64,000 nucleotides of DNA from contig UQLN01000006.1 in NCBI GenBank assembly GCA_900541965.1, positions 59,712 through 123,711 of the forward strand, in the 5' to 3' direction. This DNA is from an uncultured Parabacteroides sp. (GTDB lineage Bacteria; Bacteroidota; Bacteroidia; Bacteroidales; Tannerellaceae). Position numbers and translations under genes: made by a program. This document shows, one piece after another, positions 26,957 to 35,741 of the stretch. Positions within the stretch are counted from its first letter, which is position 1. Each line of letters opens with the position of its first letter. The notes under the pieces were generated by a model, which worked only from the letters and a program-made list of their open reading frames with translations, was not told where the DNA came from and ran no database searches.

Positions 26957-27685
26957 CTATCTTTTAGTGCAAACAATCTGATCTTTGTATTTTAAATTAA
27001 TGATACTGTACTTTTCCCATCCTACTTTAGGAATTGCCTTTTCATAGAAGAGACGCAAGTTATCGAGCTTTTCTTCAAAATCGGCAAAAGTTCCAAGTAC
27101 AATTCTGTGGTTACCTACCCGGGGGATAAGTTCCACTTCGTTATCCGGATGAACATATATTTGTTCAATTTGATTATTCCAGAAATCATTCTCCTGCAAA
27201 AATAATGCAAATTTGTATAAGTCGGTTACTGCCAGCTCTTTTTCCACGTATCCGCTTGCAACAGGAACGTGGGCTACATAACGGCGGCTTACCGGCATTT
27301 TTGTTCCCCGGTTATCCACGTAATAATTTCCACGTGGGCTTATTATCCGCAAGATAGGAATTTTTTGCTCAACTTCGAGTTTTACGATGCCGGAAGGTGT
27401 TTTATAGGCTTCCACATTGGCTATCATCTCATTTTTCAGCAGTTCTGCTTCTATCTTGTCTGTGTTAATTTCATTCATCGGTTTCTTGAGCGGGTCCAGG
27501 TTGGCATTTCTCAAGATATAAGTCAAATCCTTATCGCTGATAAAGTGTTTATCCAGGCTGTCTACAACGATAACCTGGAGGGCACGGCATTGACTATCCT
27601 GTCTCATTTCCCGGAAAAAGAAAGAGACAAACACGATGTAACAAAATAACAACGTTGCAGCTACTATGGATACGATACGGATCAC
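26957..27685 (-). CDS. ftsQ: Cell division protein FtsQ
   Basis: This 242-residue bitopic protein has one N-terminal membrane helix (IVSIVAATLLFCYIVFVSFFF), then a periplasmic POTRA/FtsQ region with the sequence ISDKDLTYILRNANLDPLKKPMNEINTDKIEAELLKNEMIANVEAYKTPSG. This is the POTRA pattern (residues about 50-115), followed by the FtsQ beta domain. It links early and late divisome proteins. Its place between murC (3-base gap) and ftsA is diagnostic, since FtsQ primary sequence is poorly conserved. Confidence 0.92.
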   Translation of the reverse strand: MIRIVSIVAATLLFCYIVFVSFFFREMRQDSQCRALQVIVVDSLDKHFISDKDLTYILRNANLDPLKKPMNEINTDKIEAELLKNEMIANVEAYKTPSGIVKLEVEQKIPILRIISPRGNYYVDNRGTKMPVSRRYVAHVPVASGYVEKELAVTDLYKFALFLQENDFWNNQIEQIYVHPDNEVELIPRVGNHRIVLGTFADFEEKLDNLRLFYEKAIPKVGWEKYSIINLKYKDQIVCTKR

Positions 27686-27688
27686 AAG

Positions 27689-29074
27689 TTATTCTTTTTT
27701 ATCCAATATATGTTTAACAGGTTCTACCAGTTGCTCAATATTTCCGGCTCCAACCATTAAGACAACCTCAAGGTTGTTAACTTCGGCCGCAATTCGGTTC
27801 AGTAAATCTTCTTTGCGAACCATTCTCTTATTGGGGATAGTTACCGCATCAAAAATAATCTGAGAGGTAACACCCGGTATCGGTTCCTCGCGTGCCGGAT
27901 AAATATCCAACAGGATTAACTCGTCGAGTAAAGATAAACTTTCTGCGAAATCAGCGGCAAAATCACGTGTACGGGTATACAAGTGAGGTTGGAAAACCCC
28001 TGTGATTTTACGCCCGGCATACAATTCCTTTACAGACTGTATGCTGGCTTTTAATTCAGCCGGATGATGCGCATAATCATCTATCAATACGATATTTTCT
28101 TTCTTTAAGTGGAAATCGAAACGGCGTTTCGGGCCAGCGAAACTTGCCATGCCTTTCCGTATTTCATCAGGAGTTACTCCGTTCAACCATGCCAGAGCAA
28201 TGGCTGCAACCCCGTTTTCGACATTGACTTTTACCGGAACACCTAATTGTATATCGGAAATAGTGATGGTAGGACCAACAAAATCAAAAACAATCTCGCC
28301 ATTCCCTATCCGGATATTAGTTGCATAAAAATCGGCTTCTTCTGTAGCTGAATACGAAAAGAGTGAGACATCCTGTTGAAGGATCGGGGTAACATTTATC
28401 CCTTTTTTCATAATCAGGCAACCACCTGGTCGAATGAGCGATGTGAAATGTTCAAAACTTTCACGGTAAGCTTCCGGAGTTCCATAAATATCCAGATGAT
28501 CCGGGTCGGCGGCTGTAATAACAGCCATATAAGGTCTTAGCCAGTGGAAGGAACGGTCGAATTCGTCTGCTTCAATAACAGTCAGGTCACTATGTTCGGA
28601 AAGCATCAGGTTACTGTTGTAATTTTTCAGGATTCCTCCTAAAAAGGCATTGCAATCGACATGAGACTGTTTTAACAGATGGGCAACCATTGATGAGGTA
28701 GTTGTTTTCCCATGTGTGCCGGCAATACATAAACCTCGTGTACAGTTGGTTATTTCTCCCAGTACACGTGCCCGTTTCATAATTTCAAATTCATTATCCC
28801 GGAAATAAGATAATTCCGTATGGGAGTCCGGAACTGCTGGTGTATATATAACCAGAGTCTTTGACGGATCTGTAAAATCGTCCGGTATCAGCATTACATT
28901 ATCTTCATAATGAATGGCGGCACCTTCATAATTTAGTTGTTCTGTCAAACCGGATGGTGTTTTATCATAACCGGCTACTTTTTTCCCTTTTGACAAAAAG
29001 TAGCGGATTAAGGCGCTCATTCCAATGCCTCCGGCTCCTACAAAATATACAGATGTTATATTGTTAATATCCAT
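27689..29074 (-). CDS. murC: UDP-N-acetylmuramate-L-alanine ligase
   Basis: MurC adds L-alanine to UDP-MurNAc, the first peptide residue of the cell wall precursor, at the cost of ATP. The 461 residues show the three Mur ligase domains: an N-terminal Rossmann domain YFVGAGGIGMSAL, the central P-loop AGTHGKTTTSSMV (119-125 core) and the C-terminal DDYAHHPAELKAS. It is 68 bases after murG. That gap contains no terminator that I can see. Confidence 0.97.
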   Translation of the reverse strand: MDINNITSVYFVGAGGIGMSALIRYFLSKGKKVAGYDKTPSGLTEQLNYEGAAIHYEDNVMLIPDDFTDPSKTLVIYTPAVPDSHTELSYFRDNEFEIMKRARVLGEITNCTRGLCIAGTHGKTTTSSMVAHLLKQSHVDCNAFLGGILKNYNSNLMLSEHSDLTVIEADEFDRSFHWLRPYMAVITAADPDHLDIYGTPEAYRESFEHFTSLIRPGGCLIMKKGINVTPILQQDVSLFSYSATEEADFYATNIRIGNGEIVFDFVGPTITISDIQLGVPVKVNVENGVAAIALAWLNGVTPDEIRKGMASFAGPKRRFDFHLKKENIVLIDDYAHHPAELKASIQSVKELYAGRKITGVFQPHLYTRTRDFAADFAESLSLLDELILLDIYPAREEPIPGVTSQIIFDAVTIPNKRMVRKEDLLNRIAAEVNNLEVVLMVGAGNIEQLVEPVKHILDKKE

Positions 29075-29142
29075 GATTGTCGTTCCTCTTATAGCACTAC
29101 AAAGATAACATTATAAAGTGCTATTTTACTACTTCAAACTAT

Positions 29143-30249
29143 TTACTTCCTTTCTATAACTTTTACTATTTCATCCACAATGCGTTCTGCACTTTGATGT
29201 TGAGCCAATGTTCCTATATTTTGTGCCAACTGTCGCAGAAGTTCATCATTTTGAATAACTTCCAGCACTTTGGTTACTAATAGTTGTTCGGCATCCTTAT
29301 CAGGAACCATGATTGCAGCTTCCTTGTTTACCAAAGCCATGGCATTTTTTGTCTGATGGTCTTCTGCTACATTCGGTGAAGGTACCAGGATAACAGGTTT
29401 TTTCAATAGGCAAAGTTCTGAAATAGAACTAGCTCCTGCACGCGAAATAACAATGTCGGCCGCTGAATAAGCATAATCCATACGGGTGATAAAGTCAGAG
29501 CACCAGACTGGCATTCCCCGGTAAGCTTTCAGATGCTTTATTGCGTCTTCCTGATAGTAGCGTCCGGTTTGCCAGATGACCTGTACACCGGAAGCAAATA
29601 ATTTATCCAAGTCTCCCTGGATACTCCGGTTAATGGTACGTGCTCCCAAGCTTCCTCCAACAACCAGGATTGTTTTCTTTTCGGGAGAAAGTCCGAAGAA
29701 AGATAAAGCTTCTTCTCGTTTTTCCAAAGCTTCTTCCAAATCTTTGCGAACAGGATTGCCTGTTATGACAACCCGCTCTGCCGGAAAGAATTTCTCCATG
29801 CCTTCATATGCCACGCATATCTTTTCTGCCTTTTTTGCCAATAATTTATTGGTTACTCCGGCATACGAGTTCTGTTCCTGGATTAAAGTCGGGATACCTT
29901 CCGATGCCGCCATCCATAATGTAGGACCACTGGCATATCCGCCGACTCCTACCGCAATATCCGGTTTAAATTCCCTGATAGCTCTTTTGGCCAGTTTGAG
30001 TGATTTTATCAAGCGGCGAAGAACTTTTATGTTGTTGAATACATGTGCACGGTCGAATCCACTTACTGGTAAACCGATAATCCGGTAACCGGCAGCCGGA
30101 ACTTTTTCCATTTCCATACGGTCTTCTGCTCCGACAAATAATATTTCTGCCTCCGGAAAACGATTTCGGAAGGTATTAGCTATTGAGATAGCCGGAAAGA
30201 TATGTCCTCCGGTTCCTCCGCCGCTTATAATAATCCGGTATTGCTTCAT
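29143..30249 (-). CDS. murG: UDP-N-acetylglucosamine transferase MurG
   Basis: MurG adds GlcNAc to lipid I, giving lipid II, at the inner face of the cytoplasmic membrane. The 368-residue GT28 enzyme has the N-terminal glycine loop ISGGGTGGHIFPAISIA (about 8-24), GVGGYASGP, the second loop VVGGSLGARTINRS, and the UDP-GlcNAc site SRAGASSISELCLLKKPVILVPSP. It is positioned between ftsW (upstream, 52-base gap) and murC. Confidence 0.97.
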   Translation of the reverse strand: MKQYRIIISGGGTGGHIFPAISIANTFRNRFPEAEILFVGAEDRMEMEKVPAAGYRIIGLPVSGFDRAHVFNNIKVLRRLIKSLKLAKRAIREFKPDIAVGVGGYASGPTLWMAASEGIPTLIQEQNSYAGVTNKLLAKKAEKICVAYEGMEKFFPAERVVITGNPVRKDLEEALEKREEALSFFGLSPEKKTILVVGGSLGARTINRSIQGDLDKLFASGVQVIWQTGRYYQEDAIKHLKAYRGMPVWCSDFITRMDYAYSAADIVISRAGASSISELCLLKKPVILVPSPNVAEDHQTKNAMALVNKEAAIMVPDKDAEQLLVTKVLEVIQNDELLRQLAQNIGTLAQHQSAERIVDEIVKVIERK

Positions 30250-30301
30250 AATTTTATATCATTACGTCTGTAGGATAATTACATCTATCCTCAGGCGGGT
30301 A

Positions 30302-31612
30302 TTATATTTTTGTTTCTTTGTCTATTTCTTCTAAAGATGCGACTGCCGATAATGGGCTGGAGTTTCCAACCGGACTTTCAACAGTCGGAACCGGTATATT
30401 TTCAGTTGTTTCTTCTCCGATTTCTTCTTCGGAATTCTCTGTTTCATCCTCATTACCCATACCCGCTCCAAAGCGGCTTACGCTCAGGATGATCCCGAAA
30501 TAGATACAGGAAATAACGGTTGATGTTCCTCCACGGCTTACGAGGGGCATCGGTTGGCCGGTGACCGGTATCAGGTTTACTGCAACGGCCATATTGGCAA
30601 GAGCTTGTACCACAATCAGCAAACCACACCCCAATACCAAAAATTTAGGAAATAATTTGTCGCATTTTCGGGCAATCATTCCTACGCGGACTAATAACAT
30701 AATGTAAAGGAGCAGTACAAATACTCCCCCTACAATCCCGAGTTCCTCTATTATAATCGCATAAATAAAGTCGGAATAAGCCTGTGGCAGGAAGTCGCGT
30801 TGTTGTCCGTGTCCCGGCATCTGACCGAAAATACCGCCCTGTGCAATCGCTATTTTAGCATGGGATACCTGATAATTATCGTCTGTAATTTTATAAATTC
30901 CATTCTCGTCAAATTCAGAGTCTTTAGGCTCAGAGAAGCGTTCCACACGAGCTTGCCAAGTGGCAAAACGGTCTGGCAGGTATTGGCTTATACCGGCAGG
31001 CATGAATTTTAACAAAGACAGGAACAGGAGCAAGGCGATAAGTAATATTCCTCCGAGTTTAGCCAACTTTGAAAAAGGAAGTTGTCCGATAAACATCATC
31101 AGGAAGGTTACCCCGAACAACATAAATGCTGTGGAGAAGTTCTCAGGTAAAATTAATATACAGGCGGTTCCGACGCCTATCAGAATGTACTTGAATATTT
31201 GATTTTCAGAATATTTACTTCGTTTGCTAAGCAAAAAAGCTATATAGACGACAGAGGCAAGTTTTGCAAACTCCGATGGTTGGAACTGTACACCAAATAA
31301 ATCCAGCCAGCGATGTGCATCATTTGCATTTACTCCGATGAACGGTGTGACAATCAGCATCAAAACCGATACAGGCAATAAAAGAATGAATACCGAAAAG
31401 AACTTGCATGGAACATTGTGTAACAATAATACCACCACAAACCCGCCGAGCAGGAAAGTTGCATGACGCATGATGGGGGCCCACTGGTTTACATTCTTGT
31501 AGGCGATTGTACTAGTCGCGCTAAAGACTTCCACTGCCGAAATAAGGCAGAGGAACATGAATATAACCCATATTACACGGTCACCTTTAAAGAGTTTACT
31601 CGCCAGATCCAT
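30302..31612 (-). CDS. ftsW: Septal peptidoglycan polymerase FtsW (SEDS family)
   Basis: FtsW is the SEDS glycosyltransferase that polymerises septal glycan with FtsI. Its 436 residues hold about ten helices and the family motifs NDAHRWLDLFGVQFQPSEFAKLA, the long extracellular loop with GQMPGHGQQRDFLPQAYSDFIYAIIIEELG, and NLIPVTGQPMPLVSRGGTSTVISC. An acidic C-terminal tail of about 55 residues (DETENSEEEIGEETTEN) is appended, which is longer than in E. coli and may be a cytoplasmic interaction segment. Confidence 0.95.
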   Translation of the reverse strand: MDLASKLFKGDRVIWVIFMFLCLISAVEVFSATSTIAYKNVNQWAPIMRHATFLLGGFVVVLLLHNVPCKFFSVFILLLPVSVLMLIVTPFIGVNANDAHRWLDLFGVQFQPSEFAKLASVVYIAFLLSKRSKYSENQIFKYILIGVGTACILILPENFSTAFMLFGVTFLMMFIGQLPFSKLAKLGGILLIALLLFLSLLKFMPAGISQYLPDRFATWQARVERFSEPKDSEFDENGIYKITDDNYQVSHAKIAIAQGGIFGQMPGHGQQRDFLPQAYSDFIYAIIIEELGIVGGVFVLLLYIMLLVRVGMIARKCDKLFPKFLVLGCGLLIVVQALANMAVAVNLIPVTGQPMPLVSRGGTSTVISCIYFGIILSVSRFGAGMGNEDETENSEEEIGEETTENIPVPTVESPVGNSSPLSAVASLEEIDKETKI

Positions 31613-31619
31613 ATATTAA

Positions 31620-32954
31620 TTACAAATTACGTACGCATGCTTTAAATTGTTCGCCACGGTCTTCATAGCTTTTGAAAAGGTCGAAACTTGCACAGCATGG
31701 CGATAAAAGTACCGTATCACCTTTTTCTGCGAGCTTGTAAGCCTTGGAAACTGCTTCTTCCATCGAACGGGCGTCTTCGATTGTTGCAACTTTGCCATCG
31801 AAGAATTTATGTAATTTGGTATTGTCCACACCTAAGAAAATTAAAGAGTGGACTTTTTGTTTTACTAACTCTTCTATTTCTGTGTAGTCATTTCCTTTAT
31901 CTGTCCCTCCCAAAATGAGGACCAGTTTAGTGGTCATGCTCTGTAATGCATACCAACATGAATTGACGTTTGTTGCTTTTGAGTCATTGATGTAATCAAC
32001 ACCGCGTACGCGAGCTACTTTTTCAAGACGGTGTTCTACACCAGTAAAGTCGCTTAATGAGGCACGTATTTTCTCATCCTGGATATCTACCACCTTGGAG
32101 GCGATACCAGAGGCAAGCGAATTGTACAGATTGTGTGTCCCTGTTAATGCCAATAAATCTTGATCCATTGTAAACGTTCCGTTTGGAGTTTCGATTATTA
32201 TCTTATTGTTTTCCGTATATCCCTTTGTTCCTGTTTCGTGTGTTTCAGCAAAAGGGTAAAGAGTTGCCCTCGGGTGGCGCTTGGCTATCTCACGGGCAAT
32301 GATCGGGTCATCGTTCCAATATATAAAAGCATCTTTTGCTGTTTGGTTCTGCAAGATACGAAATTTCGCATCAATATAATTCTGCATTTCATAATTATAA
32401 CGGTCCAGATGATCGGGTGTTATATTCAGGAGAATAGCAATATCAGCCTTAAAGTCGTACATATTATCAAGTTGGAAACTACTCAGTTCGATAACATAAA
32501 CAGCATGAGGATCTTCTGCCACCTGCAAAGCAAGGCTGTTTCCTACATTACCAGCCAAACCAACATCCATACCTGCTTGTTTCAGAATATGGTAGGTCAA
32601 CATGGTAGTGGTAGTTTTTCCGTTGCTGCCAGTGATACAAATCATTTTGGAGTTTGTATATCGTCCGGCGAATTCTATTTCGGAGATGATATGCGTACCT
32701 TTTTCTTTCAATTTCTGGATAATGGAAGCCTTGTCGGGAATACCCGGGCTTTTGATTATTTCATCGGCATTCAGAATGTCAGCTTCAGTATGCCCTTCCT
32801 CTTCCCAACGGATGGAATGAACATTCAGCATATCCTTATACTTAGGTTTGATAGACGAAAAATCGGATACGAAAACATCGAAACCTTTCGCCTTTGCCAG
32901 TATGGCGGCTCCTGTTCCGCTTTCACCGGCTCCTAATACTACAATTCTTTTCAT
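31620..32954 (-). CDS. murD: UDP-N-acetylmuramoylalanine-D-glutamate ligase
   Basis: MurD adds D-glutamate to UDP-MurNAc-L-Ala. The 444 residues carry an N-terminal VVLGAGESGTGAA Rossmann loop, the P-loop ITGSNGKTTTTML (109-116 core), NITPDHLDRY and the C-terminal NDSKATNVNSCWYAL and LSPCCASFDLFKSYEDRG signatures. It is 4 bases after mraY and 7 bases before ftsW. Confidence 0.97.
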   Translation of the reverse strand: MKRIVVLGAGESGTGAAILAKAKGFDVFVSDFSSIKPKYKDMLNVHSIRWEEEGHTEADILNADEIIKSPGIPDKASIIQKLKEKGTHIISEIEFAGRYTNSKMICITGSNGKTTTTMLTYHILKQAGMDVGLAGNVGNSLALQVAEDPHAVYVIELSSFQLDNMYDFKADIAILLNITPDHLDRYNYEMQNYIDAKFRILQNQTAKDAFIYWNDDPIIAREIAKRHPRATLYPFAETHETGTKGYTENNKIIIETPNGTFTMDQDLLALTGTHNLYNSLASGIASKVVDIQDEKIRASLSDFTGVEHRLEKVARVRGVDYINDSKATNVNSCWYALQSMTTKLVLILGGTDKGNDYTEIEELVKQKVHSLIFLGVDNTKLHKFFDGKVATIEDARSMEEAVSKAYKLAEKGDTVLLSPCCASFDLFKSYEDRGEQFKACVRNL

Positions 32955-32958
32955 CTCT

Positions 32959-34227
32959 TTATCTTATCTTAAGTGTGATAATCGTGATAGCTGCCAACAC
33001 AATGGTAACAATCCAAAAACGGACTGTTATCTTTGATTCATGGAACAGTTTATCCGGTTTTGTGAACATTACACTGCATCCGGGTTCTATCAGGCTCATT
33101 GAAGTCCGGAAATGGTCATGGATCGGCGCCCGCTTAAAGAGCCGTTGTTTTACCCCTTTCTTCTTCCCGGCTTTATAATAGAACCGTTGCAAAATAACCG
33201 ACAGGTTTTCTACCAAAAATACCCCGCAAAGAATAGGAATCAGCAGTTCTTTGTGGATAATAATGGCAAAAACAGCAATGATACCTCCAATCGTAAGACT
33301 TCCCGTGTCACCCATAAAAACCTGTGCCGGATAAGCGTTGTACCAGAGAAATCCGATAAGTGCACCGATAAAAGCACAGATAAATATAACCAGTTCCTCA
33401 CTTCCGGGGATATACATAATATTCAGATAACTGGCAAATTCGAGATGGCTCGACACATAGGCGAGTATTCCCAAAGTAAGTCCGATAATGGCGGAATTAC
33501 CTGCCGCCATGCCATCCATTCCATCATTGAGGTTGGCTCCATTAGATACGGCAGTTACTACAAATATGGTAACGATAACAAACAGTATCCAACCGGCTGT
33601 TTGGGCATATTCACCCATAAAACCTACAAAATCGGCGTAATCAAGGTTGTTGCTTTTGAAGAAAGGAATCGTTGTCTGAGTGGATTTCAAGTCATGTGTG
33701 CCATGTATCACTTCGATTTCATGTTCTGATTTTTGAACTTCGAAATTTTCACGAATTACTACATCCGGACTTAAATATAAGGTTAATCCTACGATTAGCC
33801 CGAGTCCTACCTGTCCGATAATTTTGAATTTACCGTGTAGCCCTTCTTTATCTTTTTTGAAAATTTTGATATAATCGTCTGCAAACCCCAGCGAGCCTAA
33901 CCATATTGTGGTGATAAGCATCAATATCATATAAATATTGTGCAGTTTGCCCAATAATAGACAAGGAATCAGAATCGCAACAATGATAATGACACCTCCC
34001 ATACTGGGCACACCTACTTTATCAACTCCGAATGGGTCGATTTTAGCGTCGCGTTGTGTTTCGGTAATTTGTTTCCGTTTCAGTAAATTAATGAATTTGT
34101 CTCCCCACATACTTGAAATCAGCAGTGCCAGGATAACAGCCATCAATGCGCGGAAAGAGGTATATCCGAACATTCCCGCACCGGGAAAATTGAGCTTATG
34201 CAGCCATTCAAACAGATAATATAGCAT
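32959..34227 (-). CDS. mraY: Phospho-N-acetylmuramoyl-pentapeptide transferase
   Basis: MraY transfers phospho-MurNAc-pentapeptide to undecaprenyl phosphate, making lipid I. At 422 residues it is longer than the roughly 360-residue E. coli enzyme, as is typical for Bacteroidetes, with an insertion around residues 145-195 (VVIREN...THDLKSTQTTIPFFK). Catalytic and substrate motifs include DPFGVDKVGVPSMGG, LGFADDYIKI (the DD pair), SNGANLNDGMDGMAAG and MGDTGSLTIGG, ending with the HDHF signature. It is a multi-pass inner membrane protein. Confidence 0.96.
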   Translation of the reverse strand: MLYYLFEWLHKLNFPGAGMFGYTSFRALMAVILALLISSMWGDKFINLLKRKQITETQRDAKIDPFGVDKVGVPSMGGVIIIVAILIPCLLLGKLHNIYMILMLITTIWLGSLGFADDYIKIFKKDKEGLHGKFKIIGQVGLGLIVGLTLYLSPDVVIRENFEVQKSEHEIEVIHGTHDLKSTQTTIPFFKSNNLDYADFVGFMGEYAQTAGWILFVIVTIFVVTAVSNGANLNDGMDGMAAGNSAIIGLTLGILAYVSSHLEFASYLNIMYIPGSEELVIFICAFIGALIGFLWYNAYPAQVFMGDTGSLTIGGIIAVFAIIIHKELLIPILCGVFLVENLSVILQRFYYKAGKKKGVKQRLFKRAPIHDHFRTSMSLIEPGCSVMFTKPDKLFHESKITVRFWIVTIVLAAITIITLKIR

Positions 34228-34265
34228 AGTTGTATCTACGTTGGACTAGTTTATCCGGCAAGCCG

Positions 34266-35738
34266 TCAAACAGTCAATGAAAAAATATCTTTTAAAATTT
34301 CCGTATCATCGAAATGATGTTTTACACCTTTGATTTCCTGGTAATTCTCGTGCCCTTTTCCGGCAACCAGAATGACATCCCCTTTGTTTGCCAGCATGCA
34401 GGCCGTACGGATTGCTTCTCTGCGATCGGCAATACTCAATGTCTTCTTTTTGTCATTATTGTCCAATCCTGCCAGCATATCGTTGATAATATCCTGAGGC
34501 TCTTCGAAACGAGGATTGTCGGAAGTGATAATCAGTTGGTCGCTCGATTTGGATGCTTCTTTTGCCATAATCGGGCGTTTTCCTTTGTCTCTGTTTCCCC
34601 CACAACCCACTACTGTGATTACACGTCCGTTGCCATCCAGTACTTCATGGATACTGTTCAGCACATTAACCAAAGCATCCGGTGTGTGGGCATAGTCTAC
34701 AATCGCAGTATATCCTTCGGGAGATTGGATGGTTTGGAACCGGCCTGATACCGAATGCAAGGTACTCAGTACAATCAGTGTTTCTTCCGGATCTTTTCCT
34801 AAAGAAACAGCTGCGCCATATACCGCCAACAGGTTGTAAGCATTAAAACGGCCTACAAACTGTACGGTAACTTCCCGGTTATTTATTAAAAGTTCGGTCC
34901 CTTCAAAATGGGATTCCAGTATTTTACCTTTAAAATCAGCCAGTGTACGAAGCGAATAGGTCAGCTTCTGTGCTGCCGTATTTTGTAACATGACAAGCCC
35001 GGCTTTATCGTCTGCATTCGTGATGGCAAATGCCCTGGAAGGCAGGTCATCGAAGAATTTCTTTTTTGCTTTCAGATAGTTCTCCACAGTTTTATGGTAA
35101 TCCATATGGTCCCGTGTCAGGTTGGTGAAGATACCTCCGTCAAAAGACAGTCCGCTGATACGTTTCTGATCGATAGAGTGTGAACTTACTTCCATGAATG
35201 CATATTCACAGCCTGCCTGAACCATCTTGTATATCAGGTTGTGCAGGGTAATAGGGTCGGGTGTCGTATGCTCTGTCGGAATAGCTTCTCCATCGATATA
35301 GTTGCAAACGGTAGATAATAATCCTGCCTTATGTCCCATTTTTCGGAACATTTCATAAAGCAAGGTTGCAATGGTCGTTTTTCCGTTTGTTCCAGTTACG
35401 CCAACTAATATCAGTTTTTCCGAAGGATTGTCATACCATGTGGAAAGTGCCAATCCTAAAGCTTCGGCAGAATCCTTAACAAGGATAAAAACCGGACTTT
35501 TTTCAACTATAAGTGCTTCGGGGACAGGCGGTATTTCTTCGCATATAATTGCTGTCGCTCCTTTTTCTATTGCTCCATTTATATATGTATGACCATCTAC
35601 AACCGTTCCCCGTACTGCGACAAAAAGATAATTATCTTCCACTTTACGGGAATCAGACTGGATACCTGAAATTTCTTTATAAATATCACCCTTAATTTCA
35701 AGTACATTCAATGATTGAATAAGTTTTTTTAGTTCCAT
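34266..35738 (-). CDS. murE: UDP-N-acetylmuramoyl-tripeptide synthetase (meso-DAP type)
   Basis: MurE adds the third amino acid to the stem peptide. The 490 residues include the N-terminal domain with DSRKVEDNYLFVAVRGTVVDGH, the P-loop VTGTNGKTTIATLL (116-122 core) and the C-terminal domain. The string TSDNPRFEEP contains the DNPR signature that selects meso-diaminopimelate, so the peptidoglycan is DAP type. It lies 3 bases after ftsI and 38 bases before mraY. Confidence 0.96.
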   Translation of the reverse strand: MELKKLIQSLNVLEIKGDIYKEISGIQSDSRKVEDNYLFVAVRGTVVDGHTYINGAIEKGATAIICEEIPPVPEALIVEKSPVFILVKDSAEALGLALSTWYDNPSEKLILVGVTGTNGKTTIATLLYEMFRKMGHKAGLLSTVCNYIDGEAIPTEHTTPDPITLHNLIYKMVQAGCEYAFMEVSSHSIDQKRISGLSFDGGIFTNLTRDHMDYHKTVENYLKAKKKFFDDLPSRAFAITNADDKAGLVMLQNTAAQKLTYSLRTLADFKGKILESHFEGTELLINNREVTVQFVGRFNAYNLLAVYGAAVSLGKDPEETLIVLSTLHSVSGRFQTIQSPEGYTAIVDYAHTPDALVNVLNSIHEVLDGNGRVITVVGCGGNRDKGKRPIMAKEASKSSDQLIITSDNPRFEEPQDIINDMLAGLDNNDKKKTLSIADRREAIRTACMLANKGDVILVAGKGHENYQEIKGVKHHFDDTEILKDIFSLTV

Positions 35739-35741
35739 ACG